NCBI GenBank assembly: GCA_009823505.1
Contig: VZQC01009555.1
Coordinates: forward strand, 401,790 to 465,789
Reading direction: 5' to 3'
From: Rhizomys pruinosus
Lineage: Eukaryota; Chordata; Mammalia; Rodentia; Spalacidae
DNA: 64,000 nucleotides
The notes beneath the pieces were generated by a model that was given only the letters and a program-made list of their open reading frames with translations, was not told where the DNA came from and searched no databases. Both the position numbers and the translations under genes were made by a program. Below, one piece after another: positions 43,236-55,739 of the stretch. The first letter of the stretch is position 1; each line of letters opens with the position of its first letter.

Positions 43236-43394
43236 AATTTCAGTACAATCCCTGAGTTATTGAAACATTGTAGTAATATATAGTTTACATTGTAAACTTA
43301 TTGTGAAATTTATATTAAATTCTTATAGAACCTTCAAAAAGGTACATTAAAACATACATTAACTTACTATGTAAAAAAAACTAAACATAGATGT
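43236..43394. other. Unassigned sequence
   Basis: AT-rich spacer. Confidence 0.35.
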
Positions 43395-43411
43395 GCATGT
43401 CATCTTTCTTT

Positions 43412-43660
43412 TTTTTATTTTATTTTATTTTATTTATTTCGGTATGTGTATCAATGTACTGTCTGCATGCAGGTTTGTGCACCCGTGTCGTGCAATGCCG
43501 CGGAGGTCAGAAGAGGGTCTCGGATTCCCCTGGAACTGGAGTTCTCCTGGAATTGGAGTTTCAGACGGCTCTCGGCCGCCATGTGGGTGCTGGGGATCGA
43601 ACCCGGGTCCTCTGTAAGAGCAGTCGGCGCTCTTAACCGCTAGGCCATCTCTCTAGCCCC
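43412..43660 (-). mobile_element. Young B2 SINE
   Basis: Full-length B2, minus strand, with A/T tail at 43412-43440, intact B box (reverse of GGTTCGATCCCC) and many CpGs (gccgcgg, ggccgcc, gtcggcgc). Flanks gcatgtcatctttcttt / gcatgcatctttcttt act as TSD. It is among the least decayed SINEs of the window. Confidence 0.93.
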
Positions 43661-43676
43661 GCATGCATCTTTCTTT

Positions 43677-43879
43677 ACTGCTGTATAGAACTATTGTTTT
43701 CCTTCCAATAACAGACATTATGAACAAAATTTTTTCATGTACATATGTTTAAAGGAAATCTAGATATGTTTTCTATATGCTCAGGATATGGCTTTAGTCA
43801 GGAAACTTCAAGTGTTCCAACTGACACAAAAATAAAACCTTTCCTCTTTTAAAATCTTCATTTTAAGTATGTATATTTC
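43677..43879. other. Unassigned sequence
   Basis: Nothing recognised. Confidence 0.35.
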
Positions 43880-44012
43880 TTCTCCCCTTTTTTCCTGAGA
43901 ATCTCTATGTAGTCCATGCTTTCAGTGAATTTTCTGTCTACCCCAAGCTAGCCTTGAATTTGTCAGCCTTTATCTTCCCAGTGCTTGTATTATTGGCATG
44001 TGCCACATGTTC
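43880..44012 (-). mobile_element. B1-like SINE relic
   Basis: 'ctgagaatctctatgtagtc', 'caagctagccttgaatttgt' and 'cccagtgcttgtattattgg' follow a reversed B1, strongly diverged. Confidence 0.45.
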
Positions 44013-44157
44013 AGCATAACTTTAATAGCTTCACTGTGTGAATGAATGGCAAATGAATTTGATACAGAATTTAAAATAGTTAATAATTTGACTATACTGG
44101 TATATAAAATAGATAGGTATAATATATAGGTAATCACATAAGGAAGAAAATAAGCAC

Positions 44158-44252
44158 AAGCACACACACACACAAACGCACACCACACATCACACACACA
44201 GAGAGGGAGAGAGAACTAGAGAGACAGAGAGAGATAGAGAGATAGAGAAACA
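44158..44252. repeat. (CA)n and (GA)n microsatellites
   Basis: CA-rich run at 44158-44200 followed by a GAGA/GATAGA run to 44252. Confidence 0.93.
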
Positions 44253-45524
44253 GATGCTTATGTTTAGCATTGAAATTAGTGCAACTGTTCCATTTATATT
44301 TAACTGAAATCCAGTAAGGCAAGGATATTTTGTATTAATGCAGTCATACATAATATATGAATAAATTAAAATGAAAAGTTTACTAAGATATGAATTGTGG
44401 TTGGAATTCTATTTTCATTTCCTAAATCTCTTATATAAAGTCCTATATCACAAAAGTTAATGTTCAATTTGAGAAATAGATGAAAAGTTATGTCTGACTC
44501 TAAACTACCTTTCATAAGATAGCTAAAGTATATACCTATCCCCTAAACACCAAAGATATTTCTGTTCAAAATAGATTCTTTGATGAAAATATTCTTTGCT
44601 TCTATTTCTCAATTTCAGCCGAGAAATAAGAAGTTAATGTTTGTATTTTTTAAGTGCATGCTCTTTAAGTCAAATGAAGTAACCAGTACTTTCCTAAATC
44701 TACATCTTTCATCATAAATATAATGTATTTTAGTCCATTTCTACCAATCTAGCAATGTGAAATATCCAGTGATATAACACTGACACTATGATTTGGCTGA
44801 AAACAATGTATAGTAAACTCAGTAGATTTTTTAACTTCATGAATGTCTTTTTCTCATTATAAATTGTTTTTTATTTCATGAAGATATTGCAAAATATAAA
44901 TAAAGTGAATCACTTTTATTTCAGATAATGCTGGCTATAGTAAGCAAATGATAGAATTTTAATATTTTAATATTTATGGGAAAGTCAATAATTTAAGATT
45001 ATATCTGTGTATATTTCAATAAATATTAAAATCACAAAGCTAACAAAAAAGCAGAAGCCAAAACAGCTCAACAGAAAACATGAAAAGAGAAACACAGGAA
45101 CTCACTTCATTATTATTCAGAATGATTAATGTTCTAAGAGGGTGGGGACAGGAGTTTCTTGAAACAAAAATAGTACGCCCCCCAAAAAAAATAAAAAATA
45201 AATAAATAAGATGCAAAGTAAAGAAGTCACTCTTAAGTATAAAAGGGCTAGCAGAATAAAATTTGAAGAGTTGGAAGGAAAAGGACAGATTTCTTGGTAT
45301 TAGAAAATTCAAATACTATACATGGAAATATGAATGAAAAGAATAAAATTGGACTACTTAGAAGCCCAGCATTAATATAACAGGAACTATAAAAGGGAAT
45401 GGTATGCAAATGAGGTCGGAGTCAAAGAATACAGATGTTGCAAAGACACAGAGCAAAATATTTGTAGATTTAGAAGCTATAAACCTCTACTGATAGAATA
45501 TGAAACCGGATGGTCTGGCTTCAT
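44253..45524. other. Unassigned AT-rich sequence
   Basis: About 1.3 kb without recognised gene or repeat; an AAATAAAT run at 45183-45210. Confidence 0.4.
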
Positions 45525-45910
45525 GCCCGTTGCTGTGATAAGACATTCTGACAAGGAGCATCAGGGGCAAAGAAAGGCTTCATGGAGCTCACGTTCCTGG
45601 ACACTGTCCACTATTTCAGGAAGCCGAGGCAGGACTTCAAGCAGCTACTCACATCGCGCCTACAGTCAAGAGCCACGGGAGGGGCCACACTTGCTTCTCC
45701 TCTGGTTCTGCCCGCTCTGATACTGTTCAGGAGCTCCTGCCTAGGAGATGGGGCCGCCCATCTTGGCCCATCTTCCTACATCAACAAAGTCAAGATATTG
45801 CACAGACACATCTACAGGCCAACTTGATCTAGAACATTCTTCAACTGAAATTCTCTTCCCAGGTGATTCCTGGTTATGTCAGGTTGACAGATAAAATTCA
45901 AACACACTAC
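45525..45910 (-). mobile_element. MaLR-related LTR relic
   Basis: Plus-strand start 'cgttgctgtgataagacatt' and end 'ggttatgtcaggttgacaga' follow a reversed rodent MaLR-type LTR of another subfamily than 19262-21086. Confidence 0.45.
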
Positions 45911-46883
45911 ATCTTCATGGAACTTAACACACGTTTCAATAAAAGCTAAGGAGCCAGAAAAACATTGGATTTCTGAAATTTCATACCAGCACCTGGAGAA
46001 CAGTGGAATAATACCTTCAAAATCCTGAAAAGCTTATTGACAAAGTGAAATTCTTCTTTAAATCATGTCTCGAATGGAGATTGTATTCATTTTAAAACAT
46101 TTCTAATTAGATCATTATATACTAGGTTTCTATCAGTCTGTAAAAATTCCATCAATAATAATTGTTACAGAAACAAGGTCTCAAAATGATTTTATTTATT
46201 TGGAAAATTGCACGTATGTATACAATCTATCTTGATCATACGAACGCAGACTCCCTCTCTAAAACTCCTTTACCCTCCATACCACATCCTCTTCCCTGCT
46301 TCATGTCCTTTTCTTTTTCCACAGCCTACAGATGCCTGTTAGTGCTGGCAATATGTTCCTGGGTGTGAGGTTGTCGACCACTGGTACATCTCCAAAGAAG
46401 AGTAACTCTCCACTCCACAGTAGGTGAGGGCCACCTACTGCTCCTGCTGGGACTTTTAGTTGGTCTGATCACGTACAAGTCCTGCGCACTAAGTACAGCT
46501 GCCACGAGTTCATGTGAGGTACTTTCTCATGTGCTTCATTGAACTTGAACAGCAAGACAAAAATGGGCAGACACAGAATGGAGAACCCAGAGCTCCCTCT
46601 GTGGGGTGAGATCAAGGGAATCTATCATCTCAGGGGAAAGAGTTCCAGAGCTGAGGTGTGGGGTGGGCTTAGGAACAAGCCAAACTGGGAACGGGAGAAT
46701 TACTCAAGAACAAGAAAGGGCTACTGTCCTATGGAGCCCTTTATTTATTCATTGAATGAGAGTTTAAGGACACATTATTATAAATCCCCAATAAACTAAA
46801 CAAAAAGTCAATTATTAATTATAAGAGGAATAAAGAGCTGTGTGAGAAAGAAGAGTGAGTGTGGAACACCTAAGACCCATTCA

Positions 46884-46884
<1 letters not shown>
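45911..46884. other. Unassigned sequence
   Basis: No gene or repeat recognised; an 86-codon frame at 46539-46799 has no motif. Confidence 0.4.

Positions 46885-46921
<37 letters not shown>
46885..46921. repeat. (CA)n microsatellite
   Basis: About 18 CA units. Confidence 0.97.
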
Positions 46922-46923
<2 letters not shown>

Positions 46924-47106
46924 ACAGAAACATGGAATATTGATCTAGAAAGATGTACAGAAAGATAAGTATTAGCCAAATGATCTTATTAAGTGGGAGA
47001 AGTTTATTGAAGAATTGTCAAATTTGGAAAGATAATGAATTATTGAGAAACATGCTATTTAGAGATATTGAAAAAATTGCAACAAATCTGTTAAAAGAAT
47101 TGAGAG

Positions 47107-47320
47107 TCAGAGTTGGAGAGAGGGCTCAGTGGTTAAGAGCATTGGCCCCCTCTTTCAGAGGACCTGGGTTCTTTTCCCAGCACACACAGTTGCAGGGTAT
47201 CTGGGAACTGATGTCTCTTCTGATCTCTATGGGTATTGCATGACACAGGTACACTTACATACCTGCAGGCAATACACTAATACACATAAAATATAACAAA
47301 TAAAAAATTTAAAAAGTGCT
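47107..47320 (+). mobile_element. Old B2 SINE
   Basis: Head 'agttggagagagggctcagt', 'ctttcagaggacctgggttc', 'gcatgacacaggtacactta' and A-rich tail, in B2 order. Confidence 0.75.
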
Positions 47321-47394
47321 AAGAGTTTTTGAGGGAATTGGGTAAGGTTTCTGGGGGTCCATCTTTTTCTTAAAGCCTTTTGAAGCAGTAATGC

Positions 47395-47590
47395 CTCAGT
47401 TTTGAAAGTCAGTAGATGACTGGAGTCCTAACTCAGACTCTTTCGTTTATTGCTATCAGACCTTGGGAAAGTGTAATGAACACTCTGCCTTGGCTTCCTC
47501 CTCTGTAAATGAGGATAATGCCTTCCTCAGAAATTAGAAGGAACTGAACACTCACACCTTGGACACTGCCTAGATGAGCATGCACACTCT
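47395..47590 (+). mobile_element. MIR
   Basis: 'cagaccttgggaaagtg', 'cttggcttcctcctctgtaa', 'atgaggataatgccttcctc' is the MIR core order. Confidence 0.55.
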
Positions 47591-48199
47591 CTGACTGTTG
47601 TAGGTGCCATCCCAATACTTTGAAACATTCTCAGTTAGTCTGAATTATCAAATAACTAAGATGAAAATAATGTTATTTCACTGTATTTCAACTCAACATA
47701 CTGCCCCAGATTTGTAACTTAAAATTCTAAAATCAAACTCACTTGTACTTTAATATACTGAGTGACCCTTTGGCAGCTGAATATAGATATTTGCTATCCT
47801 CATTTATCAATTATCAATTAAAATATATAGAAAAACCTTTAATATTTCCTTCACTTGAAGAACATTTGAAGCACTTAATATTCTAATCTCCCTCCACTTA
47901 ACAATTTGAGAAACTGATGGAAGGTATTAATTTATCTTCCAGAGGAAAATGTATTAACTCCCATATATAATTCTCCCCTTACCCAGAAGAAATTATTTTA
48001 AGATCTGTCTTCATATTTTCTGAATAGTGATTAGTTTTTAATATTTTAGAGATCATATGCCTATGAGTTAAAATTCATTCACCTGAAGTATGTCAAGAAA
48101 AAGGGAAAATCCCTTTAATAACCCTTAAGACAAAATATCATTTCCCTGCTGCAGGCGAGGACTCTGCCTGCTGCATGCTTATTAGTGGCCAGCGAGCTG
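47591..48199. other. Unassigned sequence
   Basis: AT-rich; no feature recognised. Confidence 0.4.
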
Positions 48200-48318
48200 C
48201 TGCTCAGATACAGCTGCTCTGATGATTATTTCTCCTGCTCAGATACAGCTGCTCAGATGATTATTTCTCCTGCTCAGATACAGCTGCTCAGATGATTATT
48301 TCTCCTGCTTAGATACGG
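48200..48318. repeat. 35-bp minisatellite, about 3.4 units
   Basis: Units 'ctgctcagatacagctgctc' plus 'agatgattatttctc' start at 48200, 48235, 48270 and 48305, an exact 35-bp period. Confidence 0.95.
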
Positions 48319-49149
48319 CTTTGCCTAGAAACTAAAGCATATGAATGTGATCAACCAAAGATGAACATTCCATGTGGTTTTCACCCCTGACTTCCACCCC
48401 AGAGGTTATATTAAAAATTAAACACACCAGGGTGACCCCCACTACTAATGAGCCATGTGTGCAAATCCACATTGCCAGCCACAGCACTGTGGGCACCTCT
48501 ACAGTTACAAAGCATCCCTAATAAAGATGTTCTCGTCTGACTGAACCGTCTCAATGACAGTGATCTTTCTCTTTCCCAAGGTAGCCTGGAAATACTGCCT
48601 GTCAAAGATAATTACTAGCAGAACAGAAAGCCTATCACTTACCTATTACTCTGTTAACATGTCCACACTGAGCTCATGAGAAAAGAACACAATGATGGTG
48701 TAGGTCTCACTGGACATACACTGGGAGACAGGCTTATAGTGCTCATCTACAGCCAGGTGTCAGAAAGAGGATTATGTGGTGAGACCAAGCAATTATTTTC
48801 AGATGCAAATATAATATAGGTCATGTTTGCTGAAACTCATTTCAACTACAGGTGTTGGTGTTTTCTCACACTGACACCCCTGACTCTCTGAGAATTGCTT
48901 CATACAAATATTTTGAAAGTTTGTGTATCAGCTCTGAACCTATATAAAATGTGTAGATATAGGTGAACTGTCAGCTTGCATGCCTGGGAATCAGGAAGGG
49001 ATTAACTTTCACATTTGGAGAAATGTTGGTTGCTGATTGTCAGAATCTAATGCAACTATGAAATCTGGAGAAAGCTCAACTCTTAGTGCAGCAATGTCTG
49101 CATATGTAATGTCCTGTGCATAGAAATTTAGGAGAAGAGAATGAACAGC
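48319..49149. other. Unassigned sequence
   Basis: AATAAA at about 48520 with flanking 'gcatccctaataaagatgt' could be an LTR end; nothing firm. Confidence 0.4.
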
Positions 49150-49260
49150 AGAGTCCTAGAACTTTGGAGGCTGAGGCAAAGGGAGTGCAAGTTCAAGACC
49201 AGCCTTGGCTAAATTGAAAGCTAGAAGTCAGCCTGGGTAAAACACTTATGGAGGGAAGAG
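49150..49260 (+). mobile_element. B1-like SINE relic
   Basis: 'ctagaactttggaggctgag', 'gcaagttcaagaccagcctt', 'gtcagcctgggtaaaac' in B1 order. Confidence 0.5.
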
Positions 49261-49516
49261 AGGAAAGGGGTGAGAGGGAAAAAGGAGAAGCTGGAGAGAC
49301 AGGGTGGAGGGTGTGGGATGCGGAGGGAGGAGAAAATGGGAGAGCCCCCAAGTGCATGCCTGTGTCTCTGAACTGGAAGGGAGCTGGGGGTACTGTGCTG
49401 GGAAATTCATCTTTCTGGTGAGCTTTCCATAATGACTTCACTTGGTTTGGGGTGTGTACACGGCCCTCTTCTAAGAAGGCACAGGGCAGCCCAGTACTGT
49501 CGCCTGCATGCACTAT
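49261..49516. other. Unassigned G-rich sequence
   Basis: Purine-rich at 49250-49345; no gene. The 137-codon minus frame at 49193-49606 runs through the CA repeat. Confidence 0.4.

Positions 49517-49568
<52 letters not shown>
49517..49568. repeat. (CA)n microsatellite
   Basis: About 26 CA units. Confidence 0.97.
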
Positions 49569-49570
<2 letters not shown>

Positions 49571-51059
49571 CTCTCCAAACAATGCACCTAGCCACCTGCT
49601 ATCCACCTAGGACCACGTCTGATTCATGCTGCATGCACAACCCACTGCCAACTATGGAGTATGTTTCTTCATCTCTTAAACAACTACCAAACGTGGATTC
49701 TAATTCCAGTTCTGTCCAGGTGTGAGGGTAGAGGTTTCCATTCAGCCTGAGCTAGTTTTGGTGCATAAACAAGGCAAAATGTGTCTCTTCTAAGTGAACT
49801 TTTAGTGAGAATCCCCTATTTACCATCTTATGCTTGGCATCATTGGATACATGTGATTACAATTAGATGCATTATGGGAAGGAATATGCACAATAGAGAT
49901 AGGGTTATATAATTTTTAAAAAACTGCCAATAAAAATAGAGAAACCCAAACTACGCTATATTAAGTCACTCCTCCTTTCTTTAGAGCCCATTAAAAATGC
50001 CCTCAGGCAGCAACCTGAGCCATTTACTCCTGCTTATCTGACAAAGCCAGGAGCACATTTATATCTGACCTGCGCTACGGTGCCCTTTTTGAATAAAGTT
50101 TCTTTGCTACTTTGCAAGCTGTGTGTATCTTAATTTCATTACTGAATAAAATGCCAAGACCCTGGAAGCACTCAGCCCCAACCATGACTACCAGTAATGT
50201 CTCTTTTAAAACTTCCAGTGCCCATAGGCCCAATGTCAGATCCACCCTCCGGATCCAACCTTGGCCTCTGAACACACCCTAGCAGGATTTGGTTACTGCC
50301 TGGCTTCAGATTCAGGTCAGCAGCTCTCCTGCTCACACTATTAAATACACAAGATGTAAGTCAGCAATTCGGGTATGATGGATGGCAAGGAGGTCACAGC
50401 AATCTTTCCAACTATGTTCCATTCTCGACAGAAGCCTACATAGACTGTTCAGAAAAGGCAGAAATCACTATCATGTAATTATTATTGAGAATTCAGGAGA
50501 CCCACTAGTGCTCTTCATAGAACAAACATTGTGGCAGTCAAAAGAGATGGTAAGATAGATGCTCCACACTTTACAGAATCACAGTCTGGTAGAGGGCCAG
50601 CTGAGGAAGCAGGGCTACTGTGGAGACAAACAGGACTGAGGGAGGCACTTGTCTGACTGCTAGGACACTCTGGGAGTCCTGAGTAGGAAGGTGAGGCTGA
50701 GGCTGATTATCCAGGAAGGGAAATTTATTCAAAAATCAAAATCCAAACAAAATCCCATGCAGAATTCCAATTAGCACAAGGATGTGGAAATTAGAGAGTG
50801 TGGAGCTTTCACCAGCAGAGGTGAGACTGAGCTCAAGGCCAGTCGGATCTGGACAGGAGCCTACCATATACTAAATGGGACCGTCTCAGGAGAAATCAAG
50901 TAGGTTTCAATGATCAGCATATTTCCAGAAACAAATATATACTGAAAGAGAAAACTTCTGCTGCCAGGAAGAATAGTATGCAGAGTGCTCAGGACAGGGG
51001 AGAGGAGAGGAGACAGACCGACGACCGAGCCAGTCGATGTACACGAGGCAGTTCCTGAA
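49569..51059. other. Unassigned sequence
   Basis: About 1.5 kb. An AATAAAG at 50093 followed by 'tttctttgctactttgcaag' resembles an LTR R/U5, without ends. No gene recognised. Confidence 0.4.
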
Positions 51060-51071
51060 GGGCCCATTCTT

Positions 51072-51230
51072 TTTTTTTTTTTTTGGTCTTTTTGAGACAG
51101 GGTCTCCCTGTAGCCCCAGCTGTCCTGGAACTCGCTCTGTAGACCAGGTGGGCCTTGAACTCACAAAGATCCGCCTGCCTCTGCCTCCCAAGTGCTAGGA
51201 TTAAAGGCGTGTGCCACCACGCCTGTCTAT
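51072..51230 (-). mobile_element. B1 SINE
   Basis: Full B1 with 'ttgagacagggtctccctgt', 'ctgtagaccaggtgggcctt', 'gtgccaccacgcctgtc'. Perfect TSD gggcccattctt at 51060-51071 and 51231-51242. Confidence 0.96.
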
Positions 51231-51242
51231 GGGCCCATTCTT

Positions 51243-53008
51243 AATTCCTGTTCCTCGGTGTTGAAAGTTGCTTCCCCCAGATGTTTGTCTGAGTGTAATC
51301 TTGTCAAATTGCATTGCAATTTTATCTCTGAAACAGGTTCAGGGAGGGTATTTTCCTAAAGAAATTTTGAGTTTAGTTGTTAGGTCTACAGTGAGTACCA
51401 AGAGGAGAAACCCATCTGCCTGAGTGAAGGGATCATCCTGGCTGCTTCTTAAGGAAAGCACAGCTGCTTTTCAGTCACTAGAAGAACAAAGCAAGCACTC
51501 CCAGAGGAAACAGAGAGATGGGAGAACACAGGTTCCAATAAACTTAAGAAAACTGAGGGGTCAGCTTCGGAAACTCAGCTTCTGTGGACTGATCTATTTC
51601 TCCCTGAATATCTCAGTGGTCTGCTGATGGGGGCACCCAGGACAGCTCTACACATGGAGGGTGTGCTCAGTTGGCTCTGCGACAGGCCTCTCAGCACTCC
51701 AGTGATGAGATTCCGTGATTCTAGTGGCTGTGATTCTGACAGGGAGAGGTGATTTCCTAGTCCACTGGTCAGCTCCTTCTACATGCCTGTTCTATAAGAA
51801 CTTTGCCTCTCTCTGCAACCCTGGATGTCTGAGGACAGCCAAGTGATGCACTTCTGGAAGCATTCAAGAGCTTTGGAAGGCTGCAGGGCTTGCTCCACCT
51901 CTCTCAGATAGCCCTGTGATCCTCCCAGGCACGTGATGGCCTCAAGAATGTCTCTTTGAGACAAGGTTGTGAAATGTACTGTGGTAAAACTCTACCTAAC
52001 CATGGAGAGGAAGGTTGGCTAGCAGACAATGCAGTTCAGCTCGTCCATCTTTTCTTCAGAAATCCCCAGGCATCTGCCACCTCTACAGACAGGGCAGATG
52101 AGCCTGGCTAGAGTTCACTGACAATGCCTGATAAGTAACAAGTCCCCCAAATGAACACAAGGCACCGAGGTCCTTCCCAGGAGACTCTGGTCTATGGCCC
52201 CTCAGGAACATGGAGCCCTGTCCGCCTGTTTCAAAGCTGCTTTTGCACATGCCATCTTCTCCCCATGGACTCTTTCTCCCGTAAACTGAACAAATGTTAC
52301 TTCAATATTAAACTTATTCATGATATTTAATTTATGCATTTGTTTTCTGGGCATTGAAATTTTTTAAGTCATCTCTTAATTCATTCTGAAGGCACAATTT
52401 CCATAATGTAATTTCCTTGGCAGGAAGGAAATGGCTTTCCTCTATCATTACATTTTCTTCAGGTACCATTACGAATGTTCCATTTAGTCTTGCAATTAGT
52501 CTTATACTTAACATATGTTGACTTGCACAGAGACACATCGATTATTTTCATTGCCTAATGCAATGAAGGAAATGTGCAGTGTAGTTTGGTGGCTTGCATT
52601 TCTCAGACAACGTTGACAGCTGGAGGCCCAGACACATGGGAGCGAATATCCACACACATGCTCCCCGCCATCCTTCCTGTAACTGGCTCACAAAGTTCCT
52701 TCTACATAAATGTCCTTTTCACCCCCCCCCACTCTTATCTTCAAATCTGTGATCTTATCTCACATATATCTGTTCACCTTTAGTGATCAGGTAAAAAAAA
52801 TACTATGTTCAAACTTCCCCACGTCCACCCCCAAACTAAGACAGAGCACGAGGCACTTCCTTATGTTCCTATAGGCCACAAGTCATCTATGCTCGAGTAT
52901 AGACACATTTATTTACCCTTTTTGCTACTCCACAGACCTCACAAGACTGTCATCCCTTCAATGTCAGCTGTGTTGTGTTTGCCTGTTTAGGGACCATATT
53001 CTTACTTT
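51243..53008. other. Unassigned sequence
   Basis: About 1.8 kb with no recognised gene or repeat; open frames up to 69 codons only. Confidence 0.45.
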
Positions 53009-53020
53009 AAAACATCTGAT

Positions 53021-53869
53021 ACAAGACTCCACCATCAGCATCAGCTACACCTCACCTGCCTGGAAATACTGTGCAGCAGAGGCAGCCATATGCCTGTATA
53101 TCCCAAATTTAATTGGCTATTGGCTCTCTCCTCGGAGGAATAACCTATGGCTGATGCCACAAGCTTACATCCTCTACAGGTTAAGAGATGTTATAAGCCA
53201 CAGTAAGACCCTGTCATATTTAACAGGAAAAAATGTAATTCATGGATTAACATACCATCCAAACATATGTTTCTATACCAAAGTAACCTACCATAACTAT
53301 TAGAGCTGTTTAAATACCTATATATCTAACTGCTTGTGCTTCATTAGTAGGATCGAAAGGTTATTCCTGGACAAATGTCAGCCCATGAAAGGAAACAGCC
53401 AGAATGACCAGAGTCCAAGACAACAGCTCCAGAGAAAGTGGACTGTTTTGCCTCATCACCTGTGCCCCTTTTCTAAGCCTAGGGAACAATCTGCGGAAGA
53501 GGGGCATGGTAGAATGTAAGGGCTGTGATTGGGGGAATGGTGAACCTACAGCCATATGTTATCTGGACACTATTTGATCAACTTGATTGAACATACCACC
53601 CCTCACCCCCCGCTGGAAGGTGGGGCTGTGGGGGTTTGGGCACAACAGCCTGCAAATTGGTTTTACATGACGGATGCTTTACTCATGGATTATCACTTAT
53701 AGCTAAAAAATGGAAAAAAAAAAACTGAGAGAAAGATGCAGGACAGATATGGCAGACTACATGATCTGGGATGGGGTGGGGGTGGGGGGAAGGGAAAGGA
53801 AATATGCCTGAACTGAATCAGAAAATGATGTATGAAATGCACAAAGCATCAATAAAAAAATGTTAAAAA
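53021..53869 (+). mobile_element. L1-tailed retroelement, uninverted (copy D)
   Basis: Clean insertion with perfect 12-bp TSD aaaacatctgat (53009-53020, 53870-53881). It starts 'acaagactccaccatcagca', has a body of ~700 bp without ORF2 similarity, an A-rich hinge near 53705-53725, and then the local L1 3' tail ('gagagaaagatgcaggacag', 'gatctgggatggggtggggg', 'gatgtatgaaatgcacaaag', 'catcaataaaaaaa'). A 61-codon frame at 53334-53519 is a frameshifted form of the 63-codon frame in copies A and C. Confidence 0.9.
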
Positions 53870-53881
53870 AAAACATCTGAT

Positions 53882-54304
53882 GTATTCTTATTAATGAACA
53901 AGTTTAGGGAAATAATAGAATGACCACATGTTCCCCCTGCCTGTGCATCATGAAACTATCAATGAGCTCATTAGTGCTTCTCCCTCTTTCCATCCCAAAC
54001 ACATCACTACAGGATGATGTATTGTATGGCTCCCTGTGGAAGAAGAACATAGTCTGCATTCAGAGACTCTGAGTTGGGACATGAGGTCTGCATGCCTTTC
54101 TGGCACAACCTTATCAAGTTCCTCATCCCATGTTTCATCATGGATGGAAGGCAGTATTTCCTTAAAGGGCTTTTCTGAGAAACACTGGGGGAAAACACAG
54201 TGAAGATTAGTTTGACAACAAGCAAATTTCTAAGTAAACTCAATTACCATTATTTTGCTACAGTATTGGTATGTACAGTAGTAGACACACTGATATAGAC
54301 AGAA

Positions 54305-54308
<4 letters not shown>
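53882..54308. other. Unassigned sequence
   Basis: No feature recognised. Confidence 0.4.

Positions 54309-54347
<39 letters not shown>
54309..54347. repeat. (CA)n microsatellite
   Basis: About 19 CA units. Confidence 0.97.
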
Positions 54348-54349
<2 letters not shown>

Positions 54350-54689
54350 CATACATACAGAAAACAGTCCAGGACATGTCCTCACAAGTAGGGAAAGACT
54401 TCTGAAAATTAGATGCTTGAATTCTCAGCCTAAATCTCTTATTAAGCCATAAGAAAGTCCTTTTACCAGGGCATCCAAACTTTTTAAGTAGGGGAGGTGA
54501 TTGCCCAGGGCCCACGTTCCTCTAAATTACCTTGTTCTTCTGTCTACAAGCATTTCCAGATTAATATTTATCCACAGACCTTTGTTTAATTTAAATTATG
54601 TAATACCATTTTGTAGATCCTTTAAAGTACAGTCTAGGTTACTTCACCTGTTATTAATTATATATTATAATCAAGAATTATTAACTTAT
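54348..54689. other. Unassigned sequence
   Basis: Nothing recognised. Confidence 0.35.
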
Positions 54690-54912
54690 GGGGCTAGAGA
54701 AATGGTTCAGTGGTTAAGAGCACTGACCCCTTTTGCAGAGGACCTGGGTTTGATTCCCTGCACCCGCATGGCAGCTTATAACCATCCTTAACTACAGTTC
54801 TGGGGAAGTTTGATGACCTCTTTTAACCTCTTCAGACATTGCATGACATAAGTACATGCAGGCAATATCCTCATACATGTAAAATAAAAATAATAAAATA
54901 TTTTAAAAAAGA
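54690..54912 (+). mobile_element. B2 SINE
   Basis: Head 'ggggctagagaaatggttca', B box 'gggtttgattccctgc', body and A-rich tail. No clear TSD. Confidence 0.85.
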
Positions 54913-55739
54913 GATTAAGATCTAATATTGACATAGCTTTGATTTTGACTGAGCCCAGTGTGTTGCAGATCTGTACCGGTCTGGTCCACTTCAGAAGCAG
55001 AGGCTTTTGGGAGTCCTTCAAGTCTTAAGTCTCTGTGGACTCTCTACCCTTCTCTTCTTCCTCCAACTCCTAACATAAATTGTTTGGTAGTACTCATGCT
55101 CCTGCACCAATAAACTCACTACAGGCCCAAAGCTGAGAGCAAATCTATTCTGGATTGAATCCTCCACAGCTTGAGTCCCCAGACACTTTTCTAAGTTGAT
55201 AATTTTCTTGTAGCAATACAAAGCTAACTCAATTCAAATCTAATGCATTTCCTGGTCTTTTATTCCTGCTGCCTTCTGATTTGCTGAAAATGTTTTGATT
55301 CTTTTGAAACCTCAGCTAAAAGATTGTAGCGAAACAAGCAGAACCTCAAACTGCACGTGTTCATTCAAGGCCAGAGGGGCTCTGCTTCAGCACCTTAATT
55401 CCCAATTACCACTAAGACAGAAGAAGGAACCGATTGCACCAGATTGATTTTGTAAAGGCTATCAACATAAAACCAGGCTAACTGTGAGCTTATGCTGCTC
55501 TAAAAAAACACACCAGGCCATAAAGTCTCCATAAATACCTTCCCCCTGTTGTATCAGATGTAAGAGATCCAGCACATGGCTGGCCCTGTCTTAGAGTTCC
55601 CAGTAACCTGGTCCCTTCCTACATACAAGTGAAAGGACACCAACTCTGAAATCTGACTGATCTGTGTTAAAATCTTGGTTCTGCTATAATTGTGTATCTG
55701 TCTTTTAGGGATTTTTGGAATAATTAAACAGAATAGGGT
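54913..55739. other. Unassigned sequence; weak MIR at 55630-55720
   Basis: 'tctgaaatctgactgatctg' then 'cttggttctgctataattgt' is MIR-like. Otherwise nothing recognised. Confidence 0.35.
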
